A DNA stretch of 64,000 bases from Microcebus murinus (lineage: Eukaryota; Chordata; Mammalia; Primates; Cheirogaleidae), in the NCBI RefSeq assembly GCF_040939455.1, contig NC_134108.1:35136501-35200500 (forward strand), given 5' to 3'. The position numbers and the translations under genes are program-made. Shown piece by piece: positions 1-13,009 of the stretch (positions within the stretch are counted from its first letter, which is position 1; each line of letters opens with the position of its first letter). The notes under the pieces are model-generated. The model did not search any database. It saw nothing but the letters and a program-made list of their open reading frames with translations, and was not told the DNA's origin.

Positions 1-1580
1 GCAGTTATGTGCTGGAGCCAGTTCATATTAGCTCACAAAAGCATAGTGTTAAATTTTCAGAAGTTTCATGAGCCAATTGTTAAACACAGTCATCACTTAA
101 AAATTAAACATACAAATTTACAACTTCAGTAAGAAAAGAAACCCCATAACATAGGGGAAAAAACTGGGAGCTTACCTATCTTGTCCTAGGATTCTCATGG
201 TTAAAATGATTCTCTCTGGAGACATGGTAACATTGGCCTACCTCCTGCAGGTTTAGGGTTATGATTTATTCTGCCTTCATGGTCAAGGGACTCCCCAGCT
301 GAGAAATTAACAAGCAACTATGTCTTTCTAAAGCCACAGTTGGCTCATCTAAAAGATATAAATAATATTTCCCTCCATGAAAGGGTCTACGTGAGAATTG
401 AATGTGACAATGTATAATAAAAAAGCACATTGCATAATGCAGAACATGTAGAAAATTCTTAATAAATATTAGCCATTACTATTATTGTATGAGAGAAGAC
501 TATTACCCATCAACTCTATATACAAAAGCGTGACATGGACATCGTACATTGTCCAGAGTACCAGGACAACAGCCCTCAAACTCCAAAATGTTCCAGGGTC
601 AGTTTTTGCCACTGGGCTTTTCCAAAGCAGCTGTACTCCCTCAAGTTGACTGAAGTTTTATACCTTCGGCTCCTCTGATGGGGCTACGTGCATACCCACG
701 GCACTGGCTGAGTTTGTCCTCAAAGCGGCTTGACTCTCTAACCTTGAGTAAACTCAGCGATCCAGAGCCTATGACAAATGCACAGTAAGGACGACGTTAC
801 GACAGAGGCGCTGCTTGATTTATTGTGTCTTATGAAATAGAAACCTCTTCACATCATGGGAATTAGTGATGGAATTTTAAAAAGAATAACAAAATGAAAT
901 CAGGAATGGGAGAAATAAATGCCTGGGTCCATCTCAAAAAATAAAAACCCTTTCTAATAAAAAATGCAAACCAGATGCAGTTAGAGATGACTGATAATTA
1001 AGGATGATAAATGACTAATGTTTTGTATTGAATTATCCAGTGCACACCATGGTTTCTATGTGAGGGAACGATTCACATATGGCTGCTCGACTATCTTTTG
1101 GCCTAAGCTTGATTTCACAGGCAATTCTCCCTGTCCCGCAGTGCCTCTTCCATCACTGAGTCCTGTATTTCTCTCGGGAAAGTAACCCTCTTACCTTTCA
1201 GAGATTTCTTTTATAAGAATAAGAAAGGATAGCATAGATTATGGGTAAATATTCTCTATAATGAGCATAAATTGTATGCAACAAAGGCACAATAAGCAGA
1301 ATACAAACCCTGTTTCCTAGCGGGGATGATGCAATCTCACAGGGCTACCTCTATTCCCAAATCCAGTCTATCTTGTCACTAAGGGTGTGTATTTTTTTAG
1401 GCATATGTAGAGGGTGAGGTGCACCAATCTATGATTAAGCCTTTCTTGAAATCCCTGAACAACTCCTGAATCTCACAGTCATTTATTATGACTGCAGCCT
1501 CTTTTCTGAGAGTTTTAGTCTATACCACATAACTTAGTATTGATGGTATACTGCCTCTAACTACTAGCAAGTGCTTACTC
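1..1580. other. AT-rich intergenic DNA
   Basis: No gene, CpG-rich promoter or long reading frame is visible. Apart from a probable MIR fragment at about 330-480, I see no recognisable element. The sequence lies downstream of the TRMT11 3' end, in intergenic space. Confidence 0.6.
330..480 (+). repeat. MIR fragment (3' half)
   Basis: The stretch reads like the 3' half of a mammalian-wide interspersed repeat: 'ctcatctaaaagatataaata', then a gap-rich middle, 'gagaattgaatgtgacaatg', and 'cttaataaatattagccattac' at the end. Similarity is weak, as expected for an element this old. Confidence 0.5.
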
Positions 1581-1584
1581 TATG

Positions 1585-1705
1585 CTAGTATTATCCCACC
1601 AACTAGATTGTGAACAACATAGGGACCTGATCTGCTGTTCCCATTCACTTAATGTGGCTCATAGAGTATCCTCAACAAAGACTCACTGATTGTTGACAAC
1701 AGATG
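1585..1705 (+). repeat. L2-like 3' end fragment
   Basis: The order 'ccaactagattgtgaacaacatagg' followed by 'tcatagagtatcctcaacaaagactcactgattg' matches the usual end of LINE-2 ('actagactgtgagctcc...agg...ctcaataaatgtttgttga'). It is short and diverged. Confidence 0.4.
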
Positions 1706-3060
1706 CTTGCCCAATCATTAGGATTATGCATTAATATTCAACTGAGACAACTAGCTTCCGCCCAGATCTGGTTTACGTACCTTCAGGATTTTTTTAGACG
1801 TGAGATGATCATGCTAACCATATCAGAAGGGAAGTTTTAATGAAGAATAAGCTAATAATAAAATGATAACCTCTTTCTCTTCCTGAATAGTCCTGCTTAA
1901 AGCCTAACTTCATCCTTTTGGAGTCAAATCTGTTATGTATCAGTTATGGTCATTTGTTGCCAATGGAGTTGTTAAATCTTCACTCTCACATAGGGAAGAA
2001 AATAATGTTTACTTTCTATGTGTTGAAGGGAAAAAAACACTCCAAGATGGAAGAAAGGAAATGTAGAATACACTCCTCGTAGAAGAGGAATCCCAATTCT
2101 TCCAGAGCACCCACCCATCTAGTGCCAGCAACACTTTCTATGTAGTGAGAGGAGTTTGGCTTGATTCAACTTATCACCTGAGAATATTCAATGGGAAGGT
2201 ATTTGAAGGACTTTTTATGTGGATTCTTATTCAATTCATTTAATTATCTTGGACAATAAAACTTTCTTTACATTTGCTGCCTTGCTTGTAAAAGAGAAAG
2301 AATTCTGTGTTCCTGATAGAAGTTTCTAGTAAATGTTGACAGAATCAGACAAGAGAAACTACATAAGAAAGGAATGAGATCTGCTGGATCCTTTTATCTC
2401 ATTTGGATGTCCACGTGTCTTGTTTGATTCTTTCGTCATACTCTTCAAAGCCCAGTTGTTGCACATCTGGAAGACAGCGGGTTAGATGCTGTGGTGATGA
2501 CAATGTTAAGGAAAAGTTGCTCTTCAGTTCATCAGACAGCTGAATTGCTCTGTTAGTTTTAAATTTAAAAATTGGCCCCAGCTGCTCCCACTTCTTTTGG
2601 CTTCTGATTTAGAACACTAAATAAAGACAGATAATTAATCAGCCCATTGGTAAGAAAGTAAACAAATGTCATGTGATTTAGGAACTGAGGTTACAATAGT
2701 GTCGGTCACCAGAAAGTTATTGCCTATCTTCTTTCATCCTTTTCTTGTGAATGACATAGTTGAGATTAGAATCTAATCCTTTACTAAAAGGATTTGTTCT
2801 GTAAAATTTGGATTCAGTCAAAAGGCCACACTTAAGGATCTAGAAGGCCACATATGGACTTAAGGCTGCAGGTTCCCCACCCCTGAACACATACAGGACA
2901 ATTAGACACTCATTTATGTGATATCTATATCATAAAAGCAACAATTCTTTAGTGTGAATGTGTAGACTGTAATAACCAGTACTTTCTTAGACAACTGCTA
3001 GCTATTTGCATTTAGAGACAAAGGGCTGTAAGGATGATGTTTGGAAGTTTTGGGGAATGA
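1706..3060. other. Intergenic DNA, little recognisable
   Basis: AT-rich sequence without a supportable gene. The only hint of an element is 2815-2884, where 'aaggctgcaggttccccacccctg' resembles the terminus of a hAT-Charlie non-autonomous DNA transposon. Confidence 0.5.
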
Positions 3061-3460
3061 TAACTGCTAGCTCTTCTCTTTCAGTTGCAAGTTACAGAAA
3101 CCCAACTCAAGGTAGCCCAAATTAAGTGAATACCTGCCTGACATAATTGTGGAAATCAAGGTAGGAACTAGCACCGATTGGTCCAGAGGCTCTATCTATC
3201 AGTGCCACCCAAATTCTGTCTCTTTTCTATTGGCTTGATGGTCTCCTGGTTTGGCTCTATTTTCAGGAAGGCACTATATTGGCACAGGTGTTGGCAGTAT
3301 AGGCATGCCTAGCCCTTCAAGCTGGAGAGAGAAGGGCGCTTCTGTCCCACAGCTGCCTCTGACTGGTCAGGTGTGGGGCATAAGCCCAGCCCTGAGAGAA
3401 GCAGAAAGGCCAAGCCAGCACTATGTGAGCTGAAAGTGGGAGACAGATGGTTCTCATAAG
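3060..3460. repeat. Old interspersed repeat, family not fixed
   Basis: The phrase 'gttgcaagttacagaaacccaactcaa' and the later 'ttctattggcttgatggtctcctgg...ttttcaggaaggcac' occur in a widespread old mammalian repeat, but I cannot name the subfamily with confidence. The small open frames here carry no recognisable protein. Confidence 0.4.
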
Positions 3461-3619
3461 GAAATGTCAGTTCGGCTATCAAAGGAGATAGTAGACATCC
3501 ACTACATGTATCCTCATGTTCGCAGTTTCTCCCTACCTCCCACACTTGACCCTGCTAACCTTAGTAGCACACTAGCAGTCAGAAAAAGGGGATGAGTGAG
3601 ATTCTGTCAAGAATATTGT

Positions 3620-3975
3620 GGCAGAAGCAGTTAATGTTCACCAACCATTTGCGTGCTCATAAAATATATTCCTCATCCTGCCCTGCAGTTCTCTGGGGCC
3701 CTGTGACTAGATCTGGCCAAATAGACTCTGAACCACAGTGACACGTGTCACTTCTGGGCCAAGGCAGTTAAAGACCATGTGCCTTCTCCATCTTCCACCT
3801 CCTTTATGGCAGTGACCTTGGAGGTTCTGTGGTCCAGATGGGATGGTTATCAGATGACAGAGGACTCCCCAGCCCAAACTGGACCCACACGAGCAAAAAA
3901 TAAACTTTATTACACTAAGTTACTGAGACGTGAGGACTTTCCTGTTACAGCAGTGAGGGGTAATTACCCTAACCT
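3620..3975 (+). repeat. Probable ancient LTR fragment
   Basis: The sequence runs from 'gacacgtgtcacttctgggccaaggcag' through 'gcaaaaaataaactttattacactaagttactgagacg' to 'ctgttacagcagtgaggggtaattaccctaacc'. An AATAAA followed by a 'taagccactgag...tgttacagcag' type end is typical of old ERVL-related LTRs. It overlaps a 94-codon open frame at 3779-4063 that I regard as chance. Confidence 0.45.
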
Positions 3976-4236
3976 AAAACATTACTATTTCTCAGAAAGC
4001 CTTGCAGACAGATGGGAACTAGCAGTTAAAAAAAGCCTTACTTGTGGATCTATTATAACATAGTCATTTCCTTTCTGACTTCTTTACATTAAAAGTTTCC
4101 TTTAATAAGAAAGTAAAAAGCAATTGTTTCAAAGTGTCCTGCATGTGTCCTCATGACTAATCCGTTGACTATGTGTTTTCTTTATACACAGCACTTAAAT
4201 TGGCATTTAGGACATAATAGCAGAAACGACCCCTAA

Positions 4237-4782
<546 letters not shown>

Positions 4783-5990
4783 GGCCCAGCTGAGCAGCCT
4801 GCATGATGGCGTTACGACAGACTGTAGTCCAAGGGACCTCAGGAGGAGGGATGTGGGTGTCGGAGCCCCTGGGACAGGGATACAGAGAGGGCTAAGGGCT
4901 TGGGCAGTGCAGAGTGTCAGGCCTTTTTTGCATAAAGGGATAAATGGGACTCTGTGCACAGGTGTCAGTGCTGGGGGAGAGCTACCTGACGCTGGAGACC
5001 AACCAGGAACACCCAAGCTAGTGGGGGATGTTGGCTGCTGTCCCTCTCCTACACTTTGGCTTCTTCCTGCATTGGGGTTCCTTGGGCTCAACTATTCAGA
5101 TTCGAGGGGTTATTATCTGGTGGAAACAGTAGCCCAACCTAATTTAGGGGAGGGTAGCACAGGGTAGAGCCACTGGGCAGGTTCCTTCCTTTGCCCTTTA
5201 GGGCTCACTGCTGCAAACATCCCTGAGCCCTTGCTCTAGGCCTGACTTGGTATAGGCTATGGAGATGACAGATTTCTCAGGCATGGGTCCTGGAGGCCTT
5301 AAGTTCCAAGTGCAGTGCTGAGCATGGGGGCACAGAGTGCCCATGTCAGCCCCTGGACTCTATCTGGTGGAGAGAGGTAGGAGGCCCATTCTGGGTCTCT
5401 GTTCCATTCCAGACCAGACTTGGGCCTGACAGCATTTCCAGCTCTAGCTGGTCCTACCACCAGGGAGTGCCTGGGAGCTCCTTGCAGCCCAGCACAGGGC
5501 CATCCTCCCCAGCCTGCTGACCTGGAATCAAGGGTAGCCTTTTGCCCTGCCATCACATCCCACCCAGCTAGCCTTCACATTTGCCCCATCCTTGGAGTCA
5601 CAGGCTAAAGGCCTGAGGCCCTACCCCATGGCAGCATCAAACTGGCTAAGACAGCTTTCACATTCTGGCTCTCCTACTTGGTATCTTACCTGAGGCATCA
5701 TATTGAACTTATCTGGGGCTCAATTTTTCCATATGTAAAATGGGCACATCTTCCCAATCGGTTCATGGTCAACAGGGTCCCAAGGATAGTGCTGGCTTAT
5801 GTGAAACCCTCACTCCTGGAAATTATAGGCTCAAGTCTACAGCCTCAGCAAGGAAATGGAGCCCGACACACTGATGCTATGACACAAGCCCCACCAGTCG
5901 TTAATGCAAGTTTTTATTTGGCCGTATATACAATTTAAGCTATTAAAATTTGTACAATATTTACAAATTAAATAATCATCTGAAACTGTC
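4783..5990 (+). other. MRPL49: 3' UTR of the MRPL49 retrocopy
   Basis: About 1.2 kb of sequence of moderate G+C content runs from the TGA stop to the A tract with no splice gap and no recognisable SINE. It ends with two ATTAAA hexamers. Several minor open frames within it (for example on the minus strand at 5299-5556) have no protein similarity that I recognise. Confidence 0.8.
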
Positions 5991-6004
5991 AAAAAAAAAA
6001 AAAA

Positions 6005-6018
6005 AAAATCATTTTTTG
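6005..6018 (+). repeat. Downstream target-site duplication of the MRPL49 retrocopy
   Basis: This is an exact repeat of 4258-4271. Its first four A residues merge with the end of the poly(A) tail. Confidence 0.93.
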
Positions 6019-7412
6019 AGCCTTTATGAGAATCTTTCTAAAATGTATTATTTCTGTTATCATTATTTTTATTAAAGTAATTATTTTTTGCTGATGAAAC
6101 ATGATCATAAAAATCTGTTATTTTTACATACTTCAGTGAGTGAAGAAATAGACCGAATGAGTACTGATCTTTGGATTTTTTTCTGGCAGCCAGTCTTGAA
6201 AATAATTCTTTAATTATTTGCCCTTTTTAATTTGTTTTTTCCCCCTAAAGTCTAGTGCAGGCAGGATCTAGTTCATTGAGGATTGTGACTACTTAAGTTC
6301 CTATTTATTTAGTTTCATTGAAATAAGAAATTGAGACATTGTTATTTTGGATGCATCTTCTTTATGATTGAGGAAAAGAGCAAATAAAAAATTAATTCTT
6401 AAGAAATAAAAAGCCAATAAAAGATACTTTACGCTAAGAATATTAGAAAAACAGACATTGCCCCAGGGCCTACGTAGCAAAAAAGTAATAAAAGATAACT
6501 CTTAGGCCCTAATGTCTTTTCTCTCCATGTTAATGGCCCTCCTGGTAATGTGTCTTAGCTAGGGGTAGTATTCAAAATATTTTAGCTTAGATTGCCCTAC
6601 CCCAACCCCAAGAAGTCTTCTTTGATGAGAAAAGTCTAGAGATAATTTATCCATTCAACAAATATCGTGTTCCTGTCATAAGAAACAAAACCTGTGCCCT
6701 GAGCTTAAGATGGCTGCAGCCCAGTGTAACACACAGTGCTCAGCAACCGTGGTGTGAGAAGGACCAAGTGCCATGAAGCCACGTAGCACACCCAGGAGTT
6801 GGAGAAGGAGGCCCTGAGGAAGAGATGTCTTAGTTTGGTGCTCAGGGATGCCTGGCCTGGTAAAAATGCAAAGGGAGGACCTTCCAGCCTGAGAGCTTAG
6901 GCACAGAGCAAAGGAGATTGGCTGGTTTCATTTCTTGTGTAATCAGGATATTCAGGAATTTATTTGGAGCCACTGGCAGTTTATCGACCATCTTTACAAA
7001 AGATATGATTTTACAACCAAATAAGTTGTGCCTTATTTCTCAGAAGGACAGTTCACATATATCCTCCCTTGTTCTAAAAGGATTTTTACGAAAACACTTT
7101 TCATGCCTTTGTAGCTTACAAAGACATATGAAACACAGAAGGATGGCATAAATTAAGAGTAGGTGATAAGAGAGACATGCTGTTTTTTAAAAAACATAGT
7201 TACAACAGAGTTACATACTATGATGCCAATTTATTTAAATAAACAGATGCATATAGGCATAGAGAAAGACTGCAAAAATATTCCCAGTTTGTTTGGTTTT
7301 GGTTTTTTATTTTGTTTTAGCTTTTCTATGTTGTCCAAATATTATAAGATAAATATGAATTATTTTGCAATTATAAAGTCTTTTTTATAAAGTAGGTGAG
7401 AAAGGTGTAGGA
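6019..7412. other. AT-rich intergenic DNA
   Basis: I see no gene. The stretch at about 6690-6910 ('gtgctcagcaaccgtggtgtgag...gaggccctgaggaagag') has the look of a very old, unnamed interspersed repeat. The open frames at 6918-7151 and 7163-7390 are compositionally biased and unsupported. Confidence 0.5.

Positions 7413-7414
<2 letters not shown>

Positions 7415-7442
<28 letters not shown>
7415..7442. repeat. (CA)n microsatellite
   Basis: About 14 uninterrupted AC dinucleotides, a potentially polymorphic marker. Confidence 0.95.
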
Positions 7443-7447
<5 letters not shown>

Positions 7448-8393
7448 TATAAAGGCAAAAGCTCAAAACCATATTCCATAAAGTTAAATATGTTTTTGAT
7501 AAATGAGTCACAAATAGGGCCCAAGCTATCTAATAGCTACTGTGAAAAGGAAAACTTGATTAGCCACACGTTTCATACTATTCAAAATTAAAAGAAACCA
7601 TGTGTTCAGGACAAACACTGACATTCCTGATAGTAATATCCAAAAAACAAATCTCCCAAAGTTCTCCCTAAGACACTAAAAAATAACATACTCATAAGCA
7701 TTACAAAAGTATCTTGACTTTCTATCTAACCAAACTTTTGATGCCCACTGACTATAATAGAAGAATAAAAGAATAAAATACAAACCATTTTATAGTTCAT
7801 GTCACATGAATTGTTTGATTACTAGGCAACTATTGCTAAAGTGATTTTATGTTGTGACTTTTTGATTCACATACCCATTTAAGAATAAATAACAAGTGTG
7901 GGTTACACATAATTTTTATAGGGCTTCATTTATTAACTAAAAGAAATTAAGTAATTTGCCCTGATGTTGAAAAATTTCAAGATGGAATTATGAATATGTA
8001 TTTAGTATGCTGAGTTCAATAATTCAGACTGCATTTTCCAAGAGAGTGGTGTTCAGTAGTCTCTTGTAGTACTGTTGGGCTCAGAATGGGCAAAGCTCAC
8101 CCTGAGGTGGTGTACATCTGGGGCTCAAGGCATGTCTGCCATGATACAAAGCCATATCCAATGGCATTTGAGACCCAGCCATTGATGACTACAGGGGCAA
8201 TGCCTTCCACGGGAGCACAGAGCTAAAAACCTGCTCCTAGAAATCTCGGTCAGGGGAACACTAGAACTCCTCATGTAGGAACCTCCCCAGTCTGAACCCC
8301 AAAGATTCTATGATTATACTCAACTTTTATGAAGATTTTTTGAAGAAGACAGATAATTTGTTCTCCACCTCTGTTGAAATCCTAGGTCACATT
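7443..8393. other. Intergenic DNA, nothing recognised
   Basis: AT-rich to 8030, then moderately G+C-rich to 8320. No reading frame, repeat family or RNA gene that I can support. Confidence 0.5.
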
Positions 8394-8766
8394 GCTATGG
8401 ACTAAATGTTTTTATCTCCCCAAATTCCTACATTGAAGTCTAACTCCCAAATGCAATGGTATTTGGAGATGAGGATCTGTGGGAGGTAATTAGCTTATGA
8501 GGGTGGAGATTTCATGAATGGGATTAGTGTTCTTACAAGAAGAGACATGAGGAAGATGATCTCTGCTCTCTGCCATGAGAACACAATACTATGCAAACCC
8601 AGAAGAGGTCCTCACTAGACACCAGATTACACTGATAATCAGATTATCTGCCAGCACCTAGATCTTGGACTTTCCAGCCTCCAGAACTATAACAAATAAA
8701 TTCGTGTTATTTAAGCCACCCAGTCATTGGTATTCTGTTATAGCAGCCTGAACTGAACTAAGACAC
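8394..8766 (+). mobile_element. Solo LTR, MLT1 group (ERVL-MaLR)
   Basis: The element begins TGCTATGGACTAAATG and ends CTAAGACA, so it has the TG...CA ends of an LTR. In between are the MLT1 landmarks: 'ttcctacattgaagtc', 'gggaggtaattagcttatgag', 'gaatgggattagtgttcttac', 'ttggactttccagcctccagaac', 'aacaaataaattcgtgttatttaagccaccc' and 'ttctgttatagcagcc'. Its length of about 370 bp is normal. No internal region is attached. Confidence 0.85.
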
Positions 8767-9252
8767 ACATATAAAGTGTAATTGTTTTGATTATTTTTAT
8801 CTACTCAAAGGATACTATTTTCCATATGAGATCTTGGCACCAAGTTTAAACTTAAAATCCAATGTTTCAACTCAATAAGAACTTAGTGAACACCTACCAT
8901 ACTTAAGACATTCTGTTAGGTGCTATGGAGTACATGAAGACAAGAACACAAACATGTGACTTTCAGAAATAATAGTGATTTCTTTTCAAAATATAAATGC
9001 TAAAAAAATTATCAGGCCCACATTGTGCTATGCTCAATATTGGAGCTTCCACATTCATATGAGAATCAGATGCAGAGACACATGTTGCATGACCTTATGC
9101 TGAAGAACAGGATTAGTTCATCTTAAGAGCTCCCCAGAAACAGAAAATCCCCACTGAGGTTTCAAGCAAAGCAGATCCCACTCCAACTGAAAGGAACAAT
9201 GAAGTAATATTTTTACAAGCTGGGTCCCCAGTAGATGCTGTTAGATATATCA
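8767..9252. other. Intergenic DNA, nothing recognised
   Basis: The phrase 'gtgaacacctaccatacttaag...ggtgctatggagtacatgaag' at about 8885-8940 suggests a short old MIR/L2-type fragment. Otherwise I see no feature. Confidence 0.4.
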
Positions 9253-9537
9253 CAGTGGTTCTCAAAGTGGTTCTTACATCTGCACTGAATTAGATGCAGG
9301 TAATTAAGAAGACAAAAGACTCCAGGAAGTGCTCTAGTCACACAGCTGATTAGCACTGAGTTGGGATTGGAAATCAGATACTCAAAATTTGGTGGCAACA
9401 GCATTAGTATTATCTGAGAACTTAGAAATGCAAATCTCAGGCTCCATCCAAGACCTACCCCTGGTTGGGGCCCAGCAATCTGTGTTATAAAAAACTTTCC
9501 AGATGGTTCTGATACATGCTAAAGTTTGAGAACCATT
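9253..9537. mobile_element. hAT-Charlie non-autonomous DNA transposon (MER5-like)
   Basis: Terminal inverted repeats are visible: TGGTTCTCAAA at 9256-9266 and its complement TTTGAGAACCA at 9525-9535. The right part ('atgcaaatctcaggctccatccaagacctac...cagcaatctgtg') has the MER5 layout. A section at about 9275-9395 does not look like MER5 and may be a later insertion or divergence. No transposase is encoded. Confidence 0.7.
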
Positions 9538-10424
9538 AATCAACCATGAAATGGAGAAGATTTTAGTTGAGACTTGATTTTCTGAACCTGTTCTGATGCT
9601 ATACCTCAACACTAAAAACCAATTATAGTATGGCTTCCAACCCCATATTCTTCTCCCCAACTCTTAGAAGAGTTCACTTTAGCTTCCGAGAAAAAGCAAA
9701 ACCATTTTCTCCCTCACTGATCAGCATGCCAGCTTTTGTTTTAGAACCATGCCTGCATTCTGCATTGAGATCTGAAAAGATCTCTAAGATCTTTAATATT
9801 CCACCAACACATGGGAAAATAAACCGCTGAAAATGTGTTAATGCCTTTTTTTTTTTTTTTTTTTTGCTTTGCTTTTCTGGGATTGAGTTACTGAAAACAA
9901 TTCATAGAATTCTGTAATTCTGAGCTCTATGGACTTATAAGAGATCTACTAAAATATAAATGCTAGAGGTCAAAATGCTTAGAGGTCATAAACTCTAAGC
10001 AATTTGATAAATGAAAAAAAGAATTCAAGCTACGACATGAATGCCAGTGGCCCAAGTGGCTTGTGATTAAAACATGATGTTGACTTTTCATGATTTTTGT
10101 AGCTAATTAGAAAGGCTTAAGGCTTGGCTTATCAGCATCCAAGAGACCCCCGCCCCAGAGGAACCAGGGGTGCATGCAGTGGTTAATGATAACCAGTTTC
10201 TACTCCAAGTGGAAATCTACCACACTCCAAAGGCTCATGTACAGTAAGGAGAAGGACAATTGCTTCTGAAAGACAGAACAGATCAGAGTTGAGGATATAA
10301 TAAGGCCATATGTGACATTCATTTGCCCACTTCTTCCTGCATCCTTCATAACCAGCTTAAGTCTCATCAACTCCACAAAACCTCCCTCACTGGCCTTTTA
10401 TTTCCTACAATCCAAAGCATGTAG
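9538..10424. other. Intergenic DNA
   Basis: A T tract at 9847-9865 stands at the end of an unrecognised segment. No gene or named repeat can be supported. Confidence 0.45.
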
Positions 10425-11020
<596 letters not shown>

Positions 11021-13009
11021 ATTTGGTTTATATGGGATGGTATCACCAACTAGAATGTAAGTTCCTGGAGAATAAGCAATGTAGCTTTGTGACTTTTTTT
11101 ATAAAAAAAAAAGAAAAGAGGAAGGGAGAAAAGGAGGGAAAGAGAGAAAACCATTCAAAACTCTCCTACCAGTTGGCTGATTCCTAGAATTACATTTGTG
11201 GAATTTTATTCCTTTATTTTAGGTTTCTGATCTCATGAGTCCATCTGGTTTTGCAAACATCTCATCCCTTAGGATGAATGTGAGATCTGAAAGTCACTTT
11301 TTATTCAAATTCAGAGACAGAGAATATGTAAGAGTACCAGGAATATGGTAAAGGGCAAAGAGACAAAAACAAGAGAAGAGGGTGTCCATGCAGCAAAGAC
11401 AGGCCTGGCCTATTGCAAAGTTCTCTGAACTCTGACCACTTGTAGCAAACTGGAAGCTACTATGGGAACCAACTTGTCTCTTAATCCTGATATGGGGGTC
11501 CCAGAGAGAAAGCCAAATAAATCAAAGTTCCTCGGTTCTCTGATGGGAAGCACCTCCCCATCACTGTCTCTAGACATTCCTCTCTTTTGCTTGCAGTTAG
11601 CTTCTACCCAGAGAACTCAGAAAAGGAAAGGTAACCCAGGGCTACTACTTAATATGTCATCTGTGTGTTTGATTTTATTTTGATTCATGTCATTCTGCCA
11701 CTGTAGGACCCTCTATCTGCCCCAAACCCTCCCCAAAGGACCAATTAGAAAGTAGCCATATCTTAACTCCTCTATTTGACTCTTCAAAAATAAAGGTGAT
11801 TTTAATAGGGCATTTCTGACAGATCCTTTTTTGTTTCAATAAAATGAGTAAGAAACCTCCTTCATCTACAGAAACCAAAGGTATCACTTTTGTCAATCTC
11901 TCACCTCCTGTCCACAGTTACAGCCCTAAAAAACAGAAGGAAAACTGTTCTTCCAAAGTCTCCAATAACCAGAGAAGATGATGCTTCTGAAGGCTGGCAG
12001 GTCCTAAATGACAAGTTCTGGAAACAGAGACACTGGACTGGCAGCAGCACTGAAGAGTTGCCAACATAAAGCTACTAACAAAGGGGAGGTAGGAAAACAG
12101 GCAGCTTCACAGCTTGATGGCTTCTCCAAGTGCAGGGCTCGAACAAGGGTCTAAGCCACTAAACCAGCAAGAATACCAGGTATAATCCAGTGTTGGAGTT
12201 TTGTTTGAGCAGTTTACTTCATTTAAGAAAAAGAAAACTAGGTAGAAACCAAAGATACCCACATGATTATTGCTTCAGGGATATTTTCAGAATTCTCCCA
12301 GAAGCAGTAAGATTAAAGCAAGGCATAGTCAATAGATGTTCGGTATTTTGATGGTTGTTCACAGCTTTGTTTCTTTGGTGTCATGGACAACATGACTGCT
12401 CCAAAGAAATTTCCTATCCCTGATCACAAAGTCCTAAGCCATTGGTCTACTGCTGCTTTAGCATGCTGCCTAACATCTATAGCCTAGTTCAGCTGTGTTA
12501 GGGCAAAGCAAGGGAAGGGAGGAAGGTACATTATTCACTGAGCATCTTCTCAGTTTGGGGCTCATAGACCCATTTTATTCTTTCAATCATCATGAAACCA
12601 AAATGACTGGATGTCCTCAGCTTCAAGGTATATACCTTGATATCATAAATTATGATGAATCCAAATTCTCACTCTTAAAATTATCAGACTCTTGTCTTTT
12701 CCTGAAGTCACCTTCTCATGTGTCCAAGAATCCCCAAATATGCTTACTAACCTCCTGAATTAATCCTAGCCCATCTCATAGGCCATAAATGCTGATGGGC
12801 CTAGAGCCTGGACAACTCCACAACTGCTAGCCCAGAGGTTGGTTCCTACAGAAACCGATGCCAGGCTGCTATCATGGCCCACAATTCCTGCAGTGCACCT
12901 GAACTTGGTAGACCTGCAGTATTGTGACTCACAAAGAAGAAATAAGTCTTTTGGGGATTCACTTAAGTAAAAATGGAAAGGAAAAAAAAAGATTAAATGA
13001 AGCAAGTCT
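11021..13009. other. Intergenic DNA, nothing recognised
   Basis: The stretch includes an A/G-rich purine tract at 11105-11150. The short open frames here carry no recognisable domain. No gene or clear repeat family is supported. Confidence 0.45.

Noticed and set aside
3779..4063. 94-codon plus-strand frame
   Set aside because: Lies in LTR-like repeat sequence and has no protein similarity.
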